Positions 19,037 through 28,829 are shown, counted from the first letter of the stretch. The stretch is 64,000 bases of DNA from Planctomycetota bacterium (GCA_014192625.1 BJHM01000024.1:1-64000); one strand, 5' to 3'. Made by a program: numbers and translations. The notes: generated from the sequence alone by a model not told the origin.

Positions 19037-19261
19037 ATGCATATCACCATAGACTACTGCGAAATTTGATACTACGAACCGCGCGCGGCCAGTTTGGCTG
19101 CGACCATAAAACAAACTTACCCGCTCGCAAAAATAGCGACTCGTCCCGGCGGTCGCGGCGACTTTGTGGTCACCTGCGACGGCAGGGTGCTATGGGACAA
19201 GAAGCGCAATAACGACAACCAGTTTCCCGATGCGATGGCGATCCTGAACCAGCTTGCCTGA
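19037..19261 (+). CDS. Selenoprotein, SelW/SelT/SelH (Rdx thioredoxin-like) family, in-frame UGA
   Basis: A 74-residue protein readable only if the TGA at 19067-19069 is decoded as selenocysteine. It begins MHITIDYCEIU, giving the CxxU redox motif at Cys8/Sec11, followed by YYEPRAASLAATIKQ. The second half, RPGGRGDFVV, TCDGRVLWDKK and FPDAMAILNQL, matches the Rdx family body (G-G-x-G-x-F then DG then K then FP). Stops elsewhere: ends at TGA 19259-19261. Downstream of the UGA lies a SECIS-like hairpin. Normal ORF calling misses the gene. Family members are small thiol/selenol oxidoreductases. No clear Shine-Dalgarno is visible. The Sec insertion genes selA/B/C/D are not in this window, so the call rests on homology and the hairpin. 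Confidence 0.85.
19084..19102 (+). promoter_or_regulatory. Candidate bacterial SECIS hairpin
   Basis: A seven-pair stem, CGCGGCC (19084-19090) with GGCTGCG (19096-19102), contains one G-U wobble and closes on the 5-base loop AGUUU. The loop begins 21 bases after the UGA. Bacterial SECIS elements lie just after the UGA inside the reading frame and carry a G at the start of a short apical loop followed by U, all seen here. Confidence 0.7.
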
Positions 19262-19334
19262 AAATCAAGCTGACGGCCAACAACCACCGCATTGGATAAC
19301 GGCGCTTACCCAGAGCAAATCCGACCCGCCTGAA

Positions 19335-21144
19335 TCAGTAATTGCCGATGCGCAAAGTAAGGCCGTTGCTGACCGATGCCCAGCGGCTAAACCCTGGCGC
19401 CTCAAAGCTGAGCCCCTGCAGATACACCTGCATACCAAGCAGGAAAGCCTGGTTGGGGATATTGAGATTCCAGACCGCAGTGCCGCTCGAATTAGGCAAA
19501 CCAAGTGGAAAACTCAGGTCCGGCGCAACCAGTGCCGTGCAACCCGGCAGACCAACAATGCCAAGGTCAAGCGGCAACGGCAAGCCGTTGAACGAGTCCT
19601 TGTTGAACCCGAGCTGGCCATACGAAATCGAGAAGAAGACCGGCACGTTGGCGAGGTCACACTGCAGCAGGTGGCCGAGCGTGCCGGTCGACCCTTGCGC
19701 GACATTGAGCGCGAGAGTCAAACCGTTAGAACCTTGGCAGCCTACCCCAAAGGTGCTGCTGCGCCAAAATACCGGCAGGTCAATCGACCAGAGGTCGTTA
19801 TTATACGTGGTGCCGCAGCCGCCAGCGAACAGGTTTAGCTGGTTGCTGGTTCCGTTATAGCACAACTGCGTGCCATGGCGAGAAGTCGGCATTGGGCTTG
19901 TACCTGGATTATGCCGCGTAAAATCAGCGCCATCCCAAGACCAGGCATCACCCACGCAGCCAGCCGCGGTGTCTCCGCCAATAATAAACACGCGCTCGGC
20001 GCGCGGATCATAAGCCATGCCAAATCCGGCGCGGGCACTGGGTCCATACGGGACAGTCTGCGGGGGGGGTTGCGACGTTGGAGTAATCCGGCTCCAAGTA
20101 AGGCCGTCATATTCCCAAACGTCTGACAGCAGAGCGGTCGCATCTTGTCCGCCAAACAACACCGTGCGCTGGCGAAACGCGTCGTAAGCTAACCCATGGG
20201 AAAAGCGAGCCGGCGGCACCGTTGCGGGAGCCGATACAGAAAAACTGGTGCCGTTCCAAAGCCACTGGTCTGCAAGCGGCGCACCAGAAGTGTCCTTACC
20301 GCCAAACAGGATTCCCAGCTGTCTTACAGAGTCAAATGCCATGCGGTGCTCGGAGCGTGGTGAAGGAGTTGTAGCGAGCGGCAGGTAAGTCCATTGTCCA
20401 CCTGAAAAGGTCCAAGTATCATTGAGCGCTGTGCCGATCGGATTGCGACCACCAAATAGCAAGTTATTGCCGCGCATCCCATCTTGCAGCAAAGCAGCAT
20501 CCGTGCGGGGAGTCGGCGAGAAAAACGGAAACTGCTGCGACCACACGGTGCCAGATAACGTGTAGGTATTTACTTGCGGACCGTTCGCAGTCGTGCCGCC
20601 AAACAATAAACCACCACCATTAGGCAACGGACTAAAGGAATGCCCAGCGACCCCAAGCGGGGTGAATGTGGTTGGTATTAAGGTGGCACTAATAGGCGCA
20701 AAAGGTCCACCCAGTATCTCAATCAGACCAGGCAAAATAAAGTACTCATGATTGTCGTTCCATTGACCCTAATTACCCGAAAAATGACCACAATCCTCCC
20801 CCCCCTTGATTATTCGGTTCACCAGGGAGCCAGTTCGTGTAAGTCACTAACTCACCACTAGACCATACAAAAGATCCTTCTGTAGCAAAGTCGTTGAAGC
20901 CAATCCATTGATTTGAAAAACCAAAGGTCGAAATCAGCCACGCATTCTCTTGCGCATTGCGGATCGTTACCAGATGGCCACCTTGCTGCACGCCAAGTGC
21001 TTCTGCAGCGGCCCAGGTCATCGGCTGCGTCACCGCATACAGATGCCCATTCGCTGGGTTAGGCACCCAGTTGAGTCCCTGACCAAAAACAAGGCCCGCG
21101 GCAAGTAAACCGAAACCTAAAACAACCGATACATAAGTAAACAT
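19335..21144 (-). pseudogene. C-type lectin + Kelch + C-terminal sorting-like domain protein, broken by frameshift and amber codon
   Basis: The upstream part (from ATG 21144) has a signal peptide (MFTYVSVVLGFGLL...FGQ) and a C-type-lectin domain up to LPGEPNNQ, where a run of eight G (plus-strand C at 20798-20805) shifts frame and stops it at 20773. With seven G the text continues GGEDCGHFSGN, then a TAG (plus 20769-20771), then GQWNDNHEYF and LPGLIEI, the expected CTLD ending, straight into the downstream open frame. That frame (20735 down to 19335) lacks a signal peptide and any ATG start. It has six Kelch-like LxFGG motifs and a C-terminal domain starting TFGVGCQGSNG. Two lesions separate the halves. 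Either this is a decaying gene, or one lesion is a homopolymer sequencing error and the amber real. The two fragments might also be expressed separately. Confidence 0.8.
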
Positions 21145-21462
21145 TTGCACGATTTCACACCTAAATTGAGCGCTGGAGATTGCAATGCATGACAACACAG
21201 TTGTTGACGACATAAGAATATATCAGGCACCTGCCTGTGACAAAATCTTTGCGCTCGCATGGCATGTTCGAACCAAAACCAAGTAAGCAAACTGGTAAAG
21301 CCACAAAACCAAGACAGATAAAGATTGGTCAAAATAACACACAGCCAGCCCTTTTTCGGCAGGAAAAAAAACAGCGCAAGACTGATCCGCTTCAAACTAA
21401 GCGAACTGCGCCAAAATCAGACAAAACCAAGCTAAAAAATCGCCATGAAAATGGCACTCAAA
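21145..21462. other. Intergenic, A-rich, no gene seen
   Basis: Upstream of the lectin/Kelch gene on the minus strand and downstream of the NAD(P)-binding protein. The plus strand is strongly A-rich with Lys/Gln-type shadow codons. No RNA gene or convincing hairpin was found. Confidence 0.5.
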
Positions 21463-22944
21463 TCAATGCGGCAAAACTTTCTCAGCGGCCCGCTTCATGC
21501 CGCGCAGCATACCGACAAACACCAAGCCATGCAGCGGCAGAACGCCATACCAATAAGCCATGCCAAACAAGCCACGGGGCTTGAAACGGGCTATCAATGA
21601 CAATCGCGTGCCACCTTCAAAAGGACAAACCGCCACTTCCAAAGTAGCTATCCCAGGCAACTTCATCTCGGCTCGAAGCACAAAAAGTTTGCCTTGGGAA
21701 ACATCCACCACGCGCCAGAAATCAAGTGCATCACCAACATCAAGATGCTGCGGATCCCTCCTACCACGGCGCAGGCCAGGACCGCCAATCAGCTTGTCTA
21801 TGGCACCACGCAAACGCCATAACCAATTACCGCCATACCACCCAGTTTCACCACCAATCGCTAAAGCAGTGGCAAACGTCCGCGCCGGGGAAGCATTGCA
21901 AAAGATCTCACGCCGATCCGTGTAGACAGTCCCACCCGCCCAATCGGGATCGCCCGGCATCGCACCAGCATCCGTCCAAGCAGTCTCGACCGCAGAAACG
22001 AGACGATTGTCTAATGCCGCAAAAATGGCCTCCCGCATCGTCAAAAGTTTCTGCGGCATGAGCCGTGCGGCTTCATTATTACGACAAACCGTGCGGTTAC
22101 GCAAACCCTCCGCCAATGGCCGGGCAATCGCATGCGGAACCGGCGTTATCAAATGGATCCACAAGGAACTCAGTCGGGGAGTAAGAACCGGCACAGGCAA
22201 AATCAACCTCTTACGAAGGCCCCTGGCATTCGCCATAACTTGCATCAGATCACGATAAGAAATAATTTCAGGCCCACCAATATCTAGCGTCTTGCCAGCT
22301 GTCTCCGGCACCTCCAAACAGGAAACCAAGTAGTGCAATACGTTGCGAATTGCGATCGGCTGAGATTCGGTGCGCACCCAGCGGGGGGTAACCATGATTG
22401 GCAAATGCTCAACCAAATATCGCAATATTTCAAACGAAGCCGAACCAGAACCAATAATCATTGCTGCGCGAAAAACTGTCAGCGGAACAACCGTCGAGCC
22501 AAGCTCAGATTCTACCTCGCGTCGCGAAGTAAGGTGCTCGCTAAGGTCTTTACCAAGCTCGCCAAGACCACCAAGATAAATCAACCGACTTAGGCCAGAT
22601 TTGGCAGCAGCAGAGGCAAAAGAACGAGCAAGTTTATTGTCTTCCTGCCTGTAATCAGCACCATGAGCAATCATCGAGTGGACAAGGTAATAAGCGGCAT
22701 CGGCGCCACGCATAGCAGAGATAACGGCTTCCACATCAAATAGGTCAACCTGCAAAACCTCCACGCATGGCAAATTACGCCAAGATTTTGCATCTAACTT
22801 GCGCGGCTCCCGGACTAGGCAACGAACTTGATAACCAGCGGCAAGCAGCAACGGAACGAGACGGCCACCAACGTATCCAGTGGCGCCCGTGACCACCAAG
22901 ATGGATTTTCCACCGGCATCTGACTTGGATAGGTTGTTGAGCAT
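21463..22944 (-). CDS. NAD(P)H-binding / DUF2867 protein (atypical SDR)
   Basis: A 493-residue soluble protein. Residues about 15-300 form a Rossmann domain of the atypical/extended SDR (NmrA-like) class with TGATGYVGGRL near residue 19, VRCLVREPRKL, a VDLFD segment and the YYLVHSM stretch. Residues about 310-490 match DUF2867, a START-like domain often fused to this Rossmann type (WYGGNWLWRLRGAIDKLIGG; YWYGVLPLHGLVFVGMLRGM). Such proteins are annotated as nucleoside-diphosphate-sugar epimerases but their reaction is not established. I use the ATG at 22944; the codon before it is TTG. Confidence 0.88.
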   Translation of the reverse strand: MLNNLSKSDAGGKSILVVTGATGYVGGRLVPLLLAAGYQVRCLVREPRKLDAKSWRNLPCVEVLQVDLFDVEAVISAMRGADAAYYLVHSMIAHGADYRQEDNKLARSFASAAAKSGLSRLIYLGGLGELGKDLSEHLTSRREVESELGSTVVPLTVFRAAMIIGSGSASFEILRYLVEHLPIMVTPRWVRTESQPIAIRNVLHYLVSCLEVPETAGKTLDIGGPEIISYRDLMQVMANARGLRKRLILPVPVLTPRLSSLWIHLITPVPHAIARPLAEGLRNRTVCRNNEAARLMPQKLLTMREAIFAALDNRLVSAVETAWTDAGAMPGDPDWAGGTVYTDRREIFCNASPARTFATALAIGGETGWYGGNWLWRLRGAIDKLIGGPGLRRGRRDPQHLDVGDALDFWRVVDVSQGKLFVLRAEMKLPGIATLEVAVCPFEGGTRLSLIARFKPRGLFGMAYWYGVLPLHGLVFVGMLRGMKRAAEKVLPH

Positions 22945-23117
22945 CAAGAAAAAAAGTAGCTCAATTCGCCTGACCTATCCACTAACTATTGACCAGATTC
23001 AATAACCTCTTCAACAGATTCGAACAGACAAACTGCTCGCAGACTTCTCGCATACAAAAGAAAAAATGCCGCAGCAAACCCACAAGCAAGCCTAAAAAAG
23101 AGAACCGATAAGAAAAT

Positions 23118-23141
23118 GCGAGCCAGAAAAAACTGGCTCAC
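23118..23141 (-). terminator. Hairpin terminator candidate after CHRD gene
   Basis: On the minus strand GTGAGCCAG pairs with CTGGCTCGC (nine pairs including one G-U) around a six-T loop. It is followed by GCATTTTCTT. It lies 37 bases past the stop of the CHRD-domain gene and fits a rho-independent terminator with a modest U-tract. Confidence 0.6.
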
Positions 23142-23177
23142 ATTCCGAGATAACAAACTCTCAAGCAAGAAGTAGAG

Positions 23178-24698
23178 CTATTTAATATCCAACTTCAACG
23201 CACTGCTTGTGACCAGTCCGCCAATATTTGCAATCGAATCAAATACATACCACTGGGAATAATAATTAATGCCGCGAAAAGACGGGATCAGCGGCAAACC
23301 GAGGTTAATACTGGCAAAGCCAAAGGCATCTGCAAATGACACTAATGTGGTGCTGGGATCAACCAATACAAAACACTTTGGTGAGTTGAGGCCAATGCTG
23401 GTCAATTCGATAGGCAAAGACAAACCACTTGCAGCATCTCGATCAGCGCCAAGGGCAAATAGGCACAAAGCATTTGGGAGCGCGCCATAAAGTTCGATAC
23501 GCACTGAGGTACCAAGAACAGAAAGGCCACGAGCGCCAATTTGGGGCCTAGTCGCATTGCTGCCAATGCATCCCTCGCCAAAAGTGGTGGGTGTCGTTGC
23601 AGTTAAAAACTGGCCACGAATTTCACCACCCCCAGCTAAAACTGAATGAACATTTAAATACCAGTTTCCAGAACGCAGATTTACTAAATCACTGGCGTTA
23701 GGGGAAAAGCTACCAGCCAAAACACCACCACCGAAAGTTAGCGGGAACACAACCCCACCGCTGATCCCAGCCGCCCCAATGTGAACATGCGCAGCAATTG
23801 GCGATCCTATCCCAGAAAAACTACCAGCCACCGTGGCGAGGCCATTTGCAGCCAAAATCAAACTGGCCTCAGCAAAGGCCGGACTAGCGACAGGGGGAAC
23901 CTCTTGGGATGCATCACAGTGAGCGACAAAATGATCTCCTGCATCCCTAAGCAACTGGCCGCGAATTTCGCCTCCTGGATTTACCGAGGTGTGAATGTTT
24001 GCGTAAAAACCATTGGCCTTCAAGGCCGCCAACTGAGTAGCAGATAACCGAGTAGTGACACCAGCGTAGTTACCACTGCTGCCATTTAGTGAGAAGGCCA
24101 ATCCGCCATTAGCACCTGCTATTCCTTGGTGAAAATGAGCAGCAGTTACAGAGCCGGAAAAACCACTTGCATTTACTAAGTAAACAACCCGATTTTCAGG
24201 CTCATGAAGAAATGCGAGCGCGGTGCCAGTGGCAACACTCGAATTTGGCGGAACCTCACTTGCAGCAGAAAGCACAGCGGAGTATCGAGTGCTAACCGAT
24301 GGGACAACTTGCCCGCGAATCTCGCCGCCGGGATTAGCCCCAGTGTGAAAATTAACATATGAGCCATTGGATAAAATTGCTGCAACCTGAGCTGAAGTCA
24401 GGGTTGCGGATCCAGAAAAACTGCTCAAACCTGAGGCAGCCAACGGCAAAACAACGCCACCATTTGCGCCAATTGCGCCCTGGTGCAAATGAGCCGCTGT
24501 CGGTGAGCCACTTAACGATTCAAAAAATGCATAACCTTTTACCAAATTACTAGGCTGCTCTACCTTAACAACCGCCCAGCCCCTGCCTGCAGTTGCGACA
24601 GGAGGGACCTCTTGCGCACCCTCCAATGCAGCAGAAAGATAGCTAACTTGCGCCGAAACTACAGACATCAAAAACAGTGTTGAGGTAAAGCGCAGCAT
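23178..24698 (-). CDS. Secreted triple-CHRD protein with C-terminal GxGCxGS domain
   Basis: A 506-residue exported protein: signal peptide 1-16 (ending VVSAQ), then three CHRD domains (about 20-130, 135-250 and 255-370). Each repeats the same blocks: EVPP near its start, AAHLHQG/AAHFHQG/AAHVHIG in the middle, and a closing GGEIRGQ. CHRD domains were first noted in chordin and are common in bacterial surface proteins; their ligand is unknown. After TTFGEGCIGSN a domain of about 130 residues ends SSALKLDIK, matching the C-terminal domain of the broken Kelch protein nearby. Codons are AT-richer than in the left part of the window. Confidence 0.88.
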   Translation of the reverse strand: MLRFTSTLFLMSVVSAQVSYLSAALEGAQEVPPVATAGRGWAVVKVEQPSNLVKGYAFFESLSGSPTAAHLHQGAIGANGGVVLPLAASGLSSFSGSATLTSAQVAAILSNGSYVNFHTGANPGGEIRGQVVPSVSTRYSAVLSAASEVPPNSSVATGTALAFLHEPENRVVYLVNASGFSGSVTAAHFHQGIAGANGGLAFSLNGSSGNYAGVTTRLSATQLAALKANGFYANIHTSVNPGGEIRGQLLRDAGDHFVAHCDASQEVPPVASPAFAEASLILAANGLATVAGSFSGIGSPIAAHVHIGAAGISGGVVFPLTFGGGVLAGSFSPNASDLVNLRSGNWYLNVHSVLAGGGEIRGQFLTATTPTTFGEGCIGSNATRPQIGARGLSVLGTSVRIELYGALPNALCLFALGADRDAASGLSLPIELTSIGLNSPKCFVLVDPSTTLVSFADAFGFASINLGLPLIPSFRGINYYSQWYVFDSIANIGGLVTSSALKLDIK

Positions 24699-25008
24699 GT
24701 AAAATCCCTAATTGCAGCTAGTCAAAAGCAGTTATGAATGAAGAAGAGCATATCATACAGCACATGACTGAAGTTCAATAACATTATAAAAGAAAACTTT
24801 GATATCCAGGATTGGTTGATCTCTATATAATTTACGTCTCAACGAATTATAAAAGAATAATTCCGGATACGTAAGAACGCAAAGGCTTGCCTGCGTCAAG
24901 AATAAAAAGCACTACAATTATGGCGGGCCGAATAAAGAAGTTTAGGTTTTTGTCACCAAAATTGCTAATATAATTGAGCCAAGGTTTTTAGCATAAATAA
25001 AATCAGCG
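24699..25008. other. AT-rich divergent intergenic region
   Basis: It separates the minus-strand CHRD gene from the plus-strand FG-GAP gene and must hold both promoters. A 12-base direct repeat ATTATAAAAGAA occurs at 24783-24794 and 24846-24857, 63 bases apart. No ORF of note and no DnaA-box consensus was found by eye. Confidence 0.55.
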
Positions 25009-27243
25009 ATGAGAAGGCCAGTTTTCGCAATATTTTCAGCACTACTATCCACGATAGTTTACGCACAGAAGCCTGAAAAGAGCCTTTCCTGCTGCAAGGA
25101 TGCCACAGAGCCTCAACTGCAACTTTTACCCTTGGACGCGACAGAAAAAGAGCGGTGGCTTCGGCGCATTCATGAAGAGGCGGATAAAGACTCAAGCAAC
25201 ATCTTTCTCTCAGATCATTATATTACTGACCTTCGGGATCAACTTAAGCGTGAACCTTTAACGGCGATATTGACGGAACGCTTTGGAATACGCTGGTCCC
25301 TAGCTCAATCACTGATAAGAACAGGCTTTCTGGATGAAGCAATCGACCTATGCAATCAGTGTGTAAAACTTTGCGAACAAAATCCAATTGAGGCAAAAAA
25401 TTGGCTACCGGAAGTATTATTCCGACTCGGCGCCACCTATTTTCGCCAAGCTGAAAAGCAAAACTGTATCGCAAAGCATAATGCAGAAAGCTGCATCTTA
25501 CCCTTCTCAAAGCAAGCTGTTCACATCGAGAAACATGGGGCAGCTGCGGCGGCTGTAACCCTAGAAAGATTACTGTCTTTACCAGACAATGATCTAAAAA
25601 TGGAGTCGATATGGCTTTTAAATATCGCTTACATGGCACTTGGCGAATGGCCAGAAAAAGTTAAACCTGCTTACCGAATAAAAGAAAGCGTTTTTTCAGG
25701 CGAAGAGGTTTTCCCACGCATGATAGAGCGAGGTGGCGAGTTTGGCCTCTCACAGCACAATCATGCTGGCAGCATCATTTGCGACGATTTTACCGGCGAT
25801 GGGCGAATTGACATCTTAACTTGCTCATTCGACACAGGCCGATCACTTCGTTTGATGAAAAACGAGGGTGATGGAAAATTTTCCAACATTTCTGATCTCG
25901 CTGGATTATCGCGTCAACTTGGCGGCATCAATATCATGCAAGCTGATATCGATAATGACGGACTAAAAGACTTGCTGGTCCTACGCGGAGGAGGATTTTT
26001 TGCAGGCAGTAGATTTCCAAATTCTTTACTTCGGCAAGATAAATTAGGCCATTTTCTAGATATTACCAAAACTGCGGGGATAGAAATCGATGCCCCAACC
26101 CGGTCAGCTTCATTCGCAGATATTGACCGAGACGGTGATCTCGACTTATTTCTTGGTTATGAAACCGAACCAGACGAATTTGGAAAGAAATTTCCGAGCA
26201 AGCTTTTTATCAACAACGGGAACGGGGTTTTTACCGACTCTACAGAAACCAGCGGCATTGCAAATACTGACAGGGTAATAGGAGCTATTTTTGCTGATTT
26301 TAATGGTGACGACCTGCCTGATTTGTATTTGTCAAATTTCATCGCGCCAAATCGATTGTACATGAATAAAGGCCAATGCAGGTTTCTTGAGGAATCTACA
26401 ATTCGCGGAGTAGCCGGACCATTAGCAAGCGGTCCTTGCGTCAGTTTTGATCAAGATAACGATGGCGACCTTGATCTATTTGTCACATATCAACATCACT
26501 ACCGCCCGATTCGCGCAGTTGCCGCATTCTATATTGAAAATCGCATCGAAGACGATCATCAACGATTTTTTGAAAATGACGGTAACGGCTATTTTATTGA
26601 TTCAACTGAAAAGCACGGATTAAAACGCGTTTGCGTTGCCACCGGAATAAACGTAGGCGATATCGACAACGACGGGAACCAAGACCTCTATATAACCACT
26701 GGGGCACATGACTTTGCCGCGTTGTTTCCAAACGTCTTACTACGTGGTGGCAAAAAGTTTTCAGATGTTACCTTTTCTGCTGGAGTTGGCCATCTGCAAA
26801 AAGCCAATGGGGTTTCTTTTGCCGACATCGATGGCGATGGCGACCTAGAATTAGCCGCGCAGGTTGGCGGTTTTTATCAAGACGATGCCTTTGGCAATGT
26901 CTTATTTGAGAATCCTGGCAATGCGAATCACTGGATTTCAATAGAACTACGCGGCTTGCGTGACAATTATTTTGGATTAGGGGCAAGAATAAGGGCTCAC
27001 TTGACTCAAGGTAACTTGGAAAGTGATGTCTACACGACCATGACTACTGGTGGATCAAGCGGTTGCAACCCAATGTGTGCTCACTTGGGCCTCGGTAACG
27101 CCGATCAAATAGAATTTATCGAAATTCACTGGCCCGCAAGTGGTGAGACACAGCGTATCAAAAACGTTGGTGTCGATAGGTTAATTACTATAAAGCAAAG
27201 TGAAAACAGAAGCGAAATAAGATCACGCCCAGCTAAAAAATGA
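25009..27243 (+). CDS. Secreted FG-GAP/VCBS repeat protein with ASPIC/UnbV C-terminal domain
   Basis: A 744-residue protein (CRTAC1-like architecture). Signal peptide 1-20 ends VYAQ. Residues about 60-230 are helical and TPR-like (sequential RLG, ARG and YMALGEWPEK elements). Residues about 255-630 form a beta-propeller of FG-GAP/VCBS repeats with calcium-binding DxDxDG loops: DFTGDGRIDI, DIDNDGLKDL, DIDRDGDLDL, DFNGDDLPDL, DQDNDGDLDL, DIDNDGNQDL, DIDGDGDLEL. Residues about 640-735 are the ASPIC/UnbV domain (NHWISIELRG, LGARIRAHL, IEIHWPASGETQ). Probably an exported adhesion or binding protein. GC content is clearly lower than in the flanking 20 kb blocks. Confidence 0.9.
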   Translation: MRRPVFAIFSALLSTIVYAQKPEKSLSCCKDATEPQLQLLPLDATEKERWLRRIHEEADKDSSNIFLSDHYITDLRDQLKREPLTAILTERFGIRWSLAQSLIRTGFLDEAIDLCNQCVKLCEQNPIEAKNWLPEVLFRLGATYFRQAEKQNCIAKHNAESCILPFSKQAVHIEKHGAAAAAVTLERLLSLPDNDLKMESIWLLNIAYMALGEWPEKVKPAYRIKESVFSGEEVFPRMIERGGEFGLSQHNHAGSIICDDFTGDGRIDILTCSFDTGRSLRLMKNEGDGKFSNISDLAGLSRQLGGINIMQADIDNDGLKDLLVLRGGGFFAGSRFPNSLLRQDKLGHFLDITKTAGIEIDAPTRSASFADIDRDGDLDLFLGYETEPDEFGKKFPSKLFINNGNGVFTDSTETSGIANTDRVIGAIFADFNGDDLPDLYLSNFIAPNRLYMNKGQCRFLEESTIRGVAGPLASGPCVSFDQDNDGDLDLFVTYQHHYRPIRAVAAFYIENRIEDDHQRFFENDGNGYFIDSTEKHGLKRVCVATGINVGDIDNDGNQDLYITTGAHDFAALFPNVLLRGGKKFSDVTFSAGVGHLQKANGVSFADIDGDGDLELAAQVGGFYQDDAFGNVLFENPGNANHWISIELRGLRDNYFGLGARIRAHLTQGNLESDVYTTMTTGGSSGCNPMCAHLGLGNADQIEFIEIHWPASGETQRIKNVGVDRLITIKQSENRSEIRSRPAKK

Positions 27244-27326
27244 ACGTGCGTTTTTTATAAAAGATAACCGACTCGAACGTTTACATTATTTTTAGTAATT
27301 TTATGTAAGTAATAATAGTAATACTT

Positions 27327-28829
27327 TCAAAAAATAACCAGTTTACGCAAATCAACTTCACAAGCACCATTAACCAAATCAATCCTGAGCCATTGCACTA
27401 TTTCAGATAACCTTGGGTGACCTTTCAAGACAATTCGGTGGGTGTGAAAGTAGCCATCGTTGAATACACGAAATTGCACACTAGAAGCTTCAGTAAACTC
27501 TAAATCTTCCGGTCCTTTCCAAAACAGCTGGCCAATACCTTCTTTTGCAGAAACACCCGCTGCAAAAACTCTCATCTGTATCTCTACTGCACTGATTGCG
27601 CGCTGCAAACAAGGCGTCAAAACCCAAGGATCGTTACCTGAAGACGTCCACTTGAAGCCGTAGCCATCGAATTCTCCACGAGATTGCAATTGCTCGTTCG
27701 ACCAAAAACCACGCCGGTCTTTTTTTAGCCGGAAATCGAATTCGTCTTGTGACCATGTGTCTGGTAAGTGCAACCGGTCTCGCAGAAGCAGCAGTCCCTG
27801 AACGCGCACAGGATCAAGAGAAATTAATCGCAGAGCTAGGTCTTCACGAAGATGAATATCAGCGTTTTTGTTTACAAAATCAGGTACACCATTAGAAATC
27901 TGATAGCGGTCACCTGCCTGACTTACCAGATTTTTTCCAATAAGCGAAAGATTCTTTCCTGTTTTTGGATCACGCAAGAAAGGCAGTAAATCAGCCAAGT
28001 CAGGAACATCTGTCCAAATCGATCCAGGCAATATTATTGTTTCAAGGATCTTTTTTACCAATTGCTCATCTGTATATTTTCGGTCACGCAGTTTTGCGTC
28101 ATGAAACTCTGTCACTACTACACCAAATGAATCTTTTTGAAGTGATTCAAGCTTAGTATTTTCACACAACCAATCTGTGGCAGCTTTTTTATCTAACAAA
28201 TCGAGAGGTGGCAAACGCAAAGTTTGGGGCTTTATTTTAGCCCCAGGAAAGCACAAAGCAATATCATCGGGATGAAACAGGTTGCGTTCCATATGCGACC
28301 AGCCTGGCCTTCGAAATAAATAATCATCAATTATCTGACGATCATAGTGAAGCTCATCGGTTGTCAATATTACGGCAACACGGGCGACACGCTGCAATTC
28401 TAGTATAGTTTCAACAGGGTTTTCAACGTGCTCAATTACCTCAGTGCATGTGACCACATCAAAAGCCCCGTCTATAAAAGGCAATCTTGAACTATCTACG
28501 CTGGCAGATGCGATGCCAAAAAGCTCCCTCGCTCGCTGACAAGCTTCCATTGAAATATCAACAGTAGCTATACGGGCGCCGAAAATCTGTCGAACCAAGT
28601 GCGGCAAATATCCCTCAGCTCCACCGACATCGAGAAAGCTTTCAAATTCAATTCCATCAAGAACTCGCAGAATGTGAAGCATCCGCGCCAAACGCCCCAA
28701 ATGATTTCCTTCCGCGTTTTTTGTTCCAATGCCATAAATCGGCATATGGGAAAAAAAAACACCGTCTGCGGATCTTTCTTTAAAGCGACGGTCTAGCCAA
28801 GATCGAGTGTGCTGTGAATACAGACCCAT
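27327..28829 (-). CDS. Class I SAM methyltransferase with Trm112-like segment
   Basis: A 500-residue protein. Residues about 55-170 form a Rossmann methyltransferase domain with motif I FLDVGGAEGYLPHL and a VVTCTEVIEHVENP motif typical of type 11/UbiE-like enzymes. Residues about 285-320 (LPFLRDPKTGKNLSLI ... YQISNGVPDFV) resemble a Trm112/UPF0434-like zinc-ribbon relic; the usual cysteines are absent. The C-terminal 120 residues form a beta-rich domain (FDGYGFKW, HRIVLKGHPRLSEIVQWLRI) that looks like a carbohydrate-binding module. The layout recalls enzymes of surface-glycan gene clusters, but no glycosyltransferases neighbour it. Substrate unknown. Confidence 0.8.
   Translation of the reverse strand: MGLYSQHTRSWLDRRFKERSADGVFFSHMPIYGIGTKNAEGNHLGRLARMLHILRVLDGIEFESFLDVGGAEGYLPHLVRQIFGARIATVDISMEACQRARELFGIASASVDSSRLPFIDGAFDVVTCTEVIEHVENPVETILELQRVARVAVILTTDELHYDRQIIDDYLFRRPGWSHMERNLFHPDDIALCFPGAKIKPQTLRLPPLDLLDKKAATDWLCENTKLESLQKDSFGVVVTEFHDAKLRDRKYTDEQLVKKILETIILPGSIWTDVPDLADLLPFLRDPKTGKNLSLIGKNLVSQAGDRYQISNGVPDFVNKNADIHLREDLALRLISLDPVRVQGLLLLRDRLHLPDTWSQDEFDFRLKKDRRGFWSNEQLQSRGEFDGYGFKWTSSGNDPWVLTPCLQRAISAVEIQMRVFAAGVSAKEGIGQLFWKGPEDLEFTEASSVQFRVFNDGYFHTHRIVLKGHPRLSEIVQWLRIDLVNGACEVDLRKLVIF

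Noticed and set aside
22986-23168. Minus-strand 60-residue frame between the CHRD and NAD(P)-binding genes
   Set aside because: It spans the hairpin terminator, with composition typical of AT-rich noncoding DNA.
24699-25008. Replication origin in the AT-rich intergenic region
   Set aside because: No TTATCCACA-like DnaA boxes, dnaA, dnaN or gidA neighbours; only AT richness and an apparent skew change.
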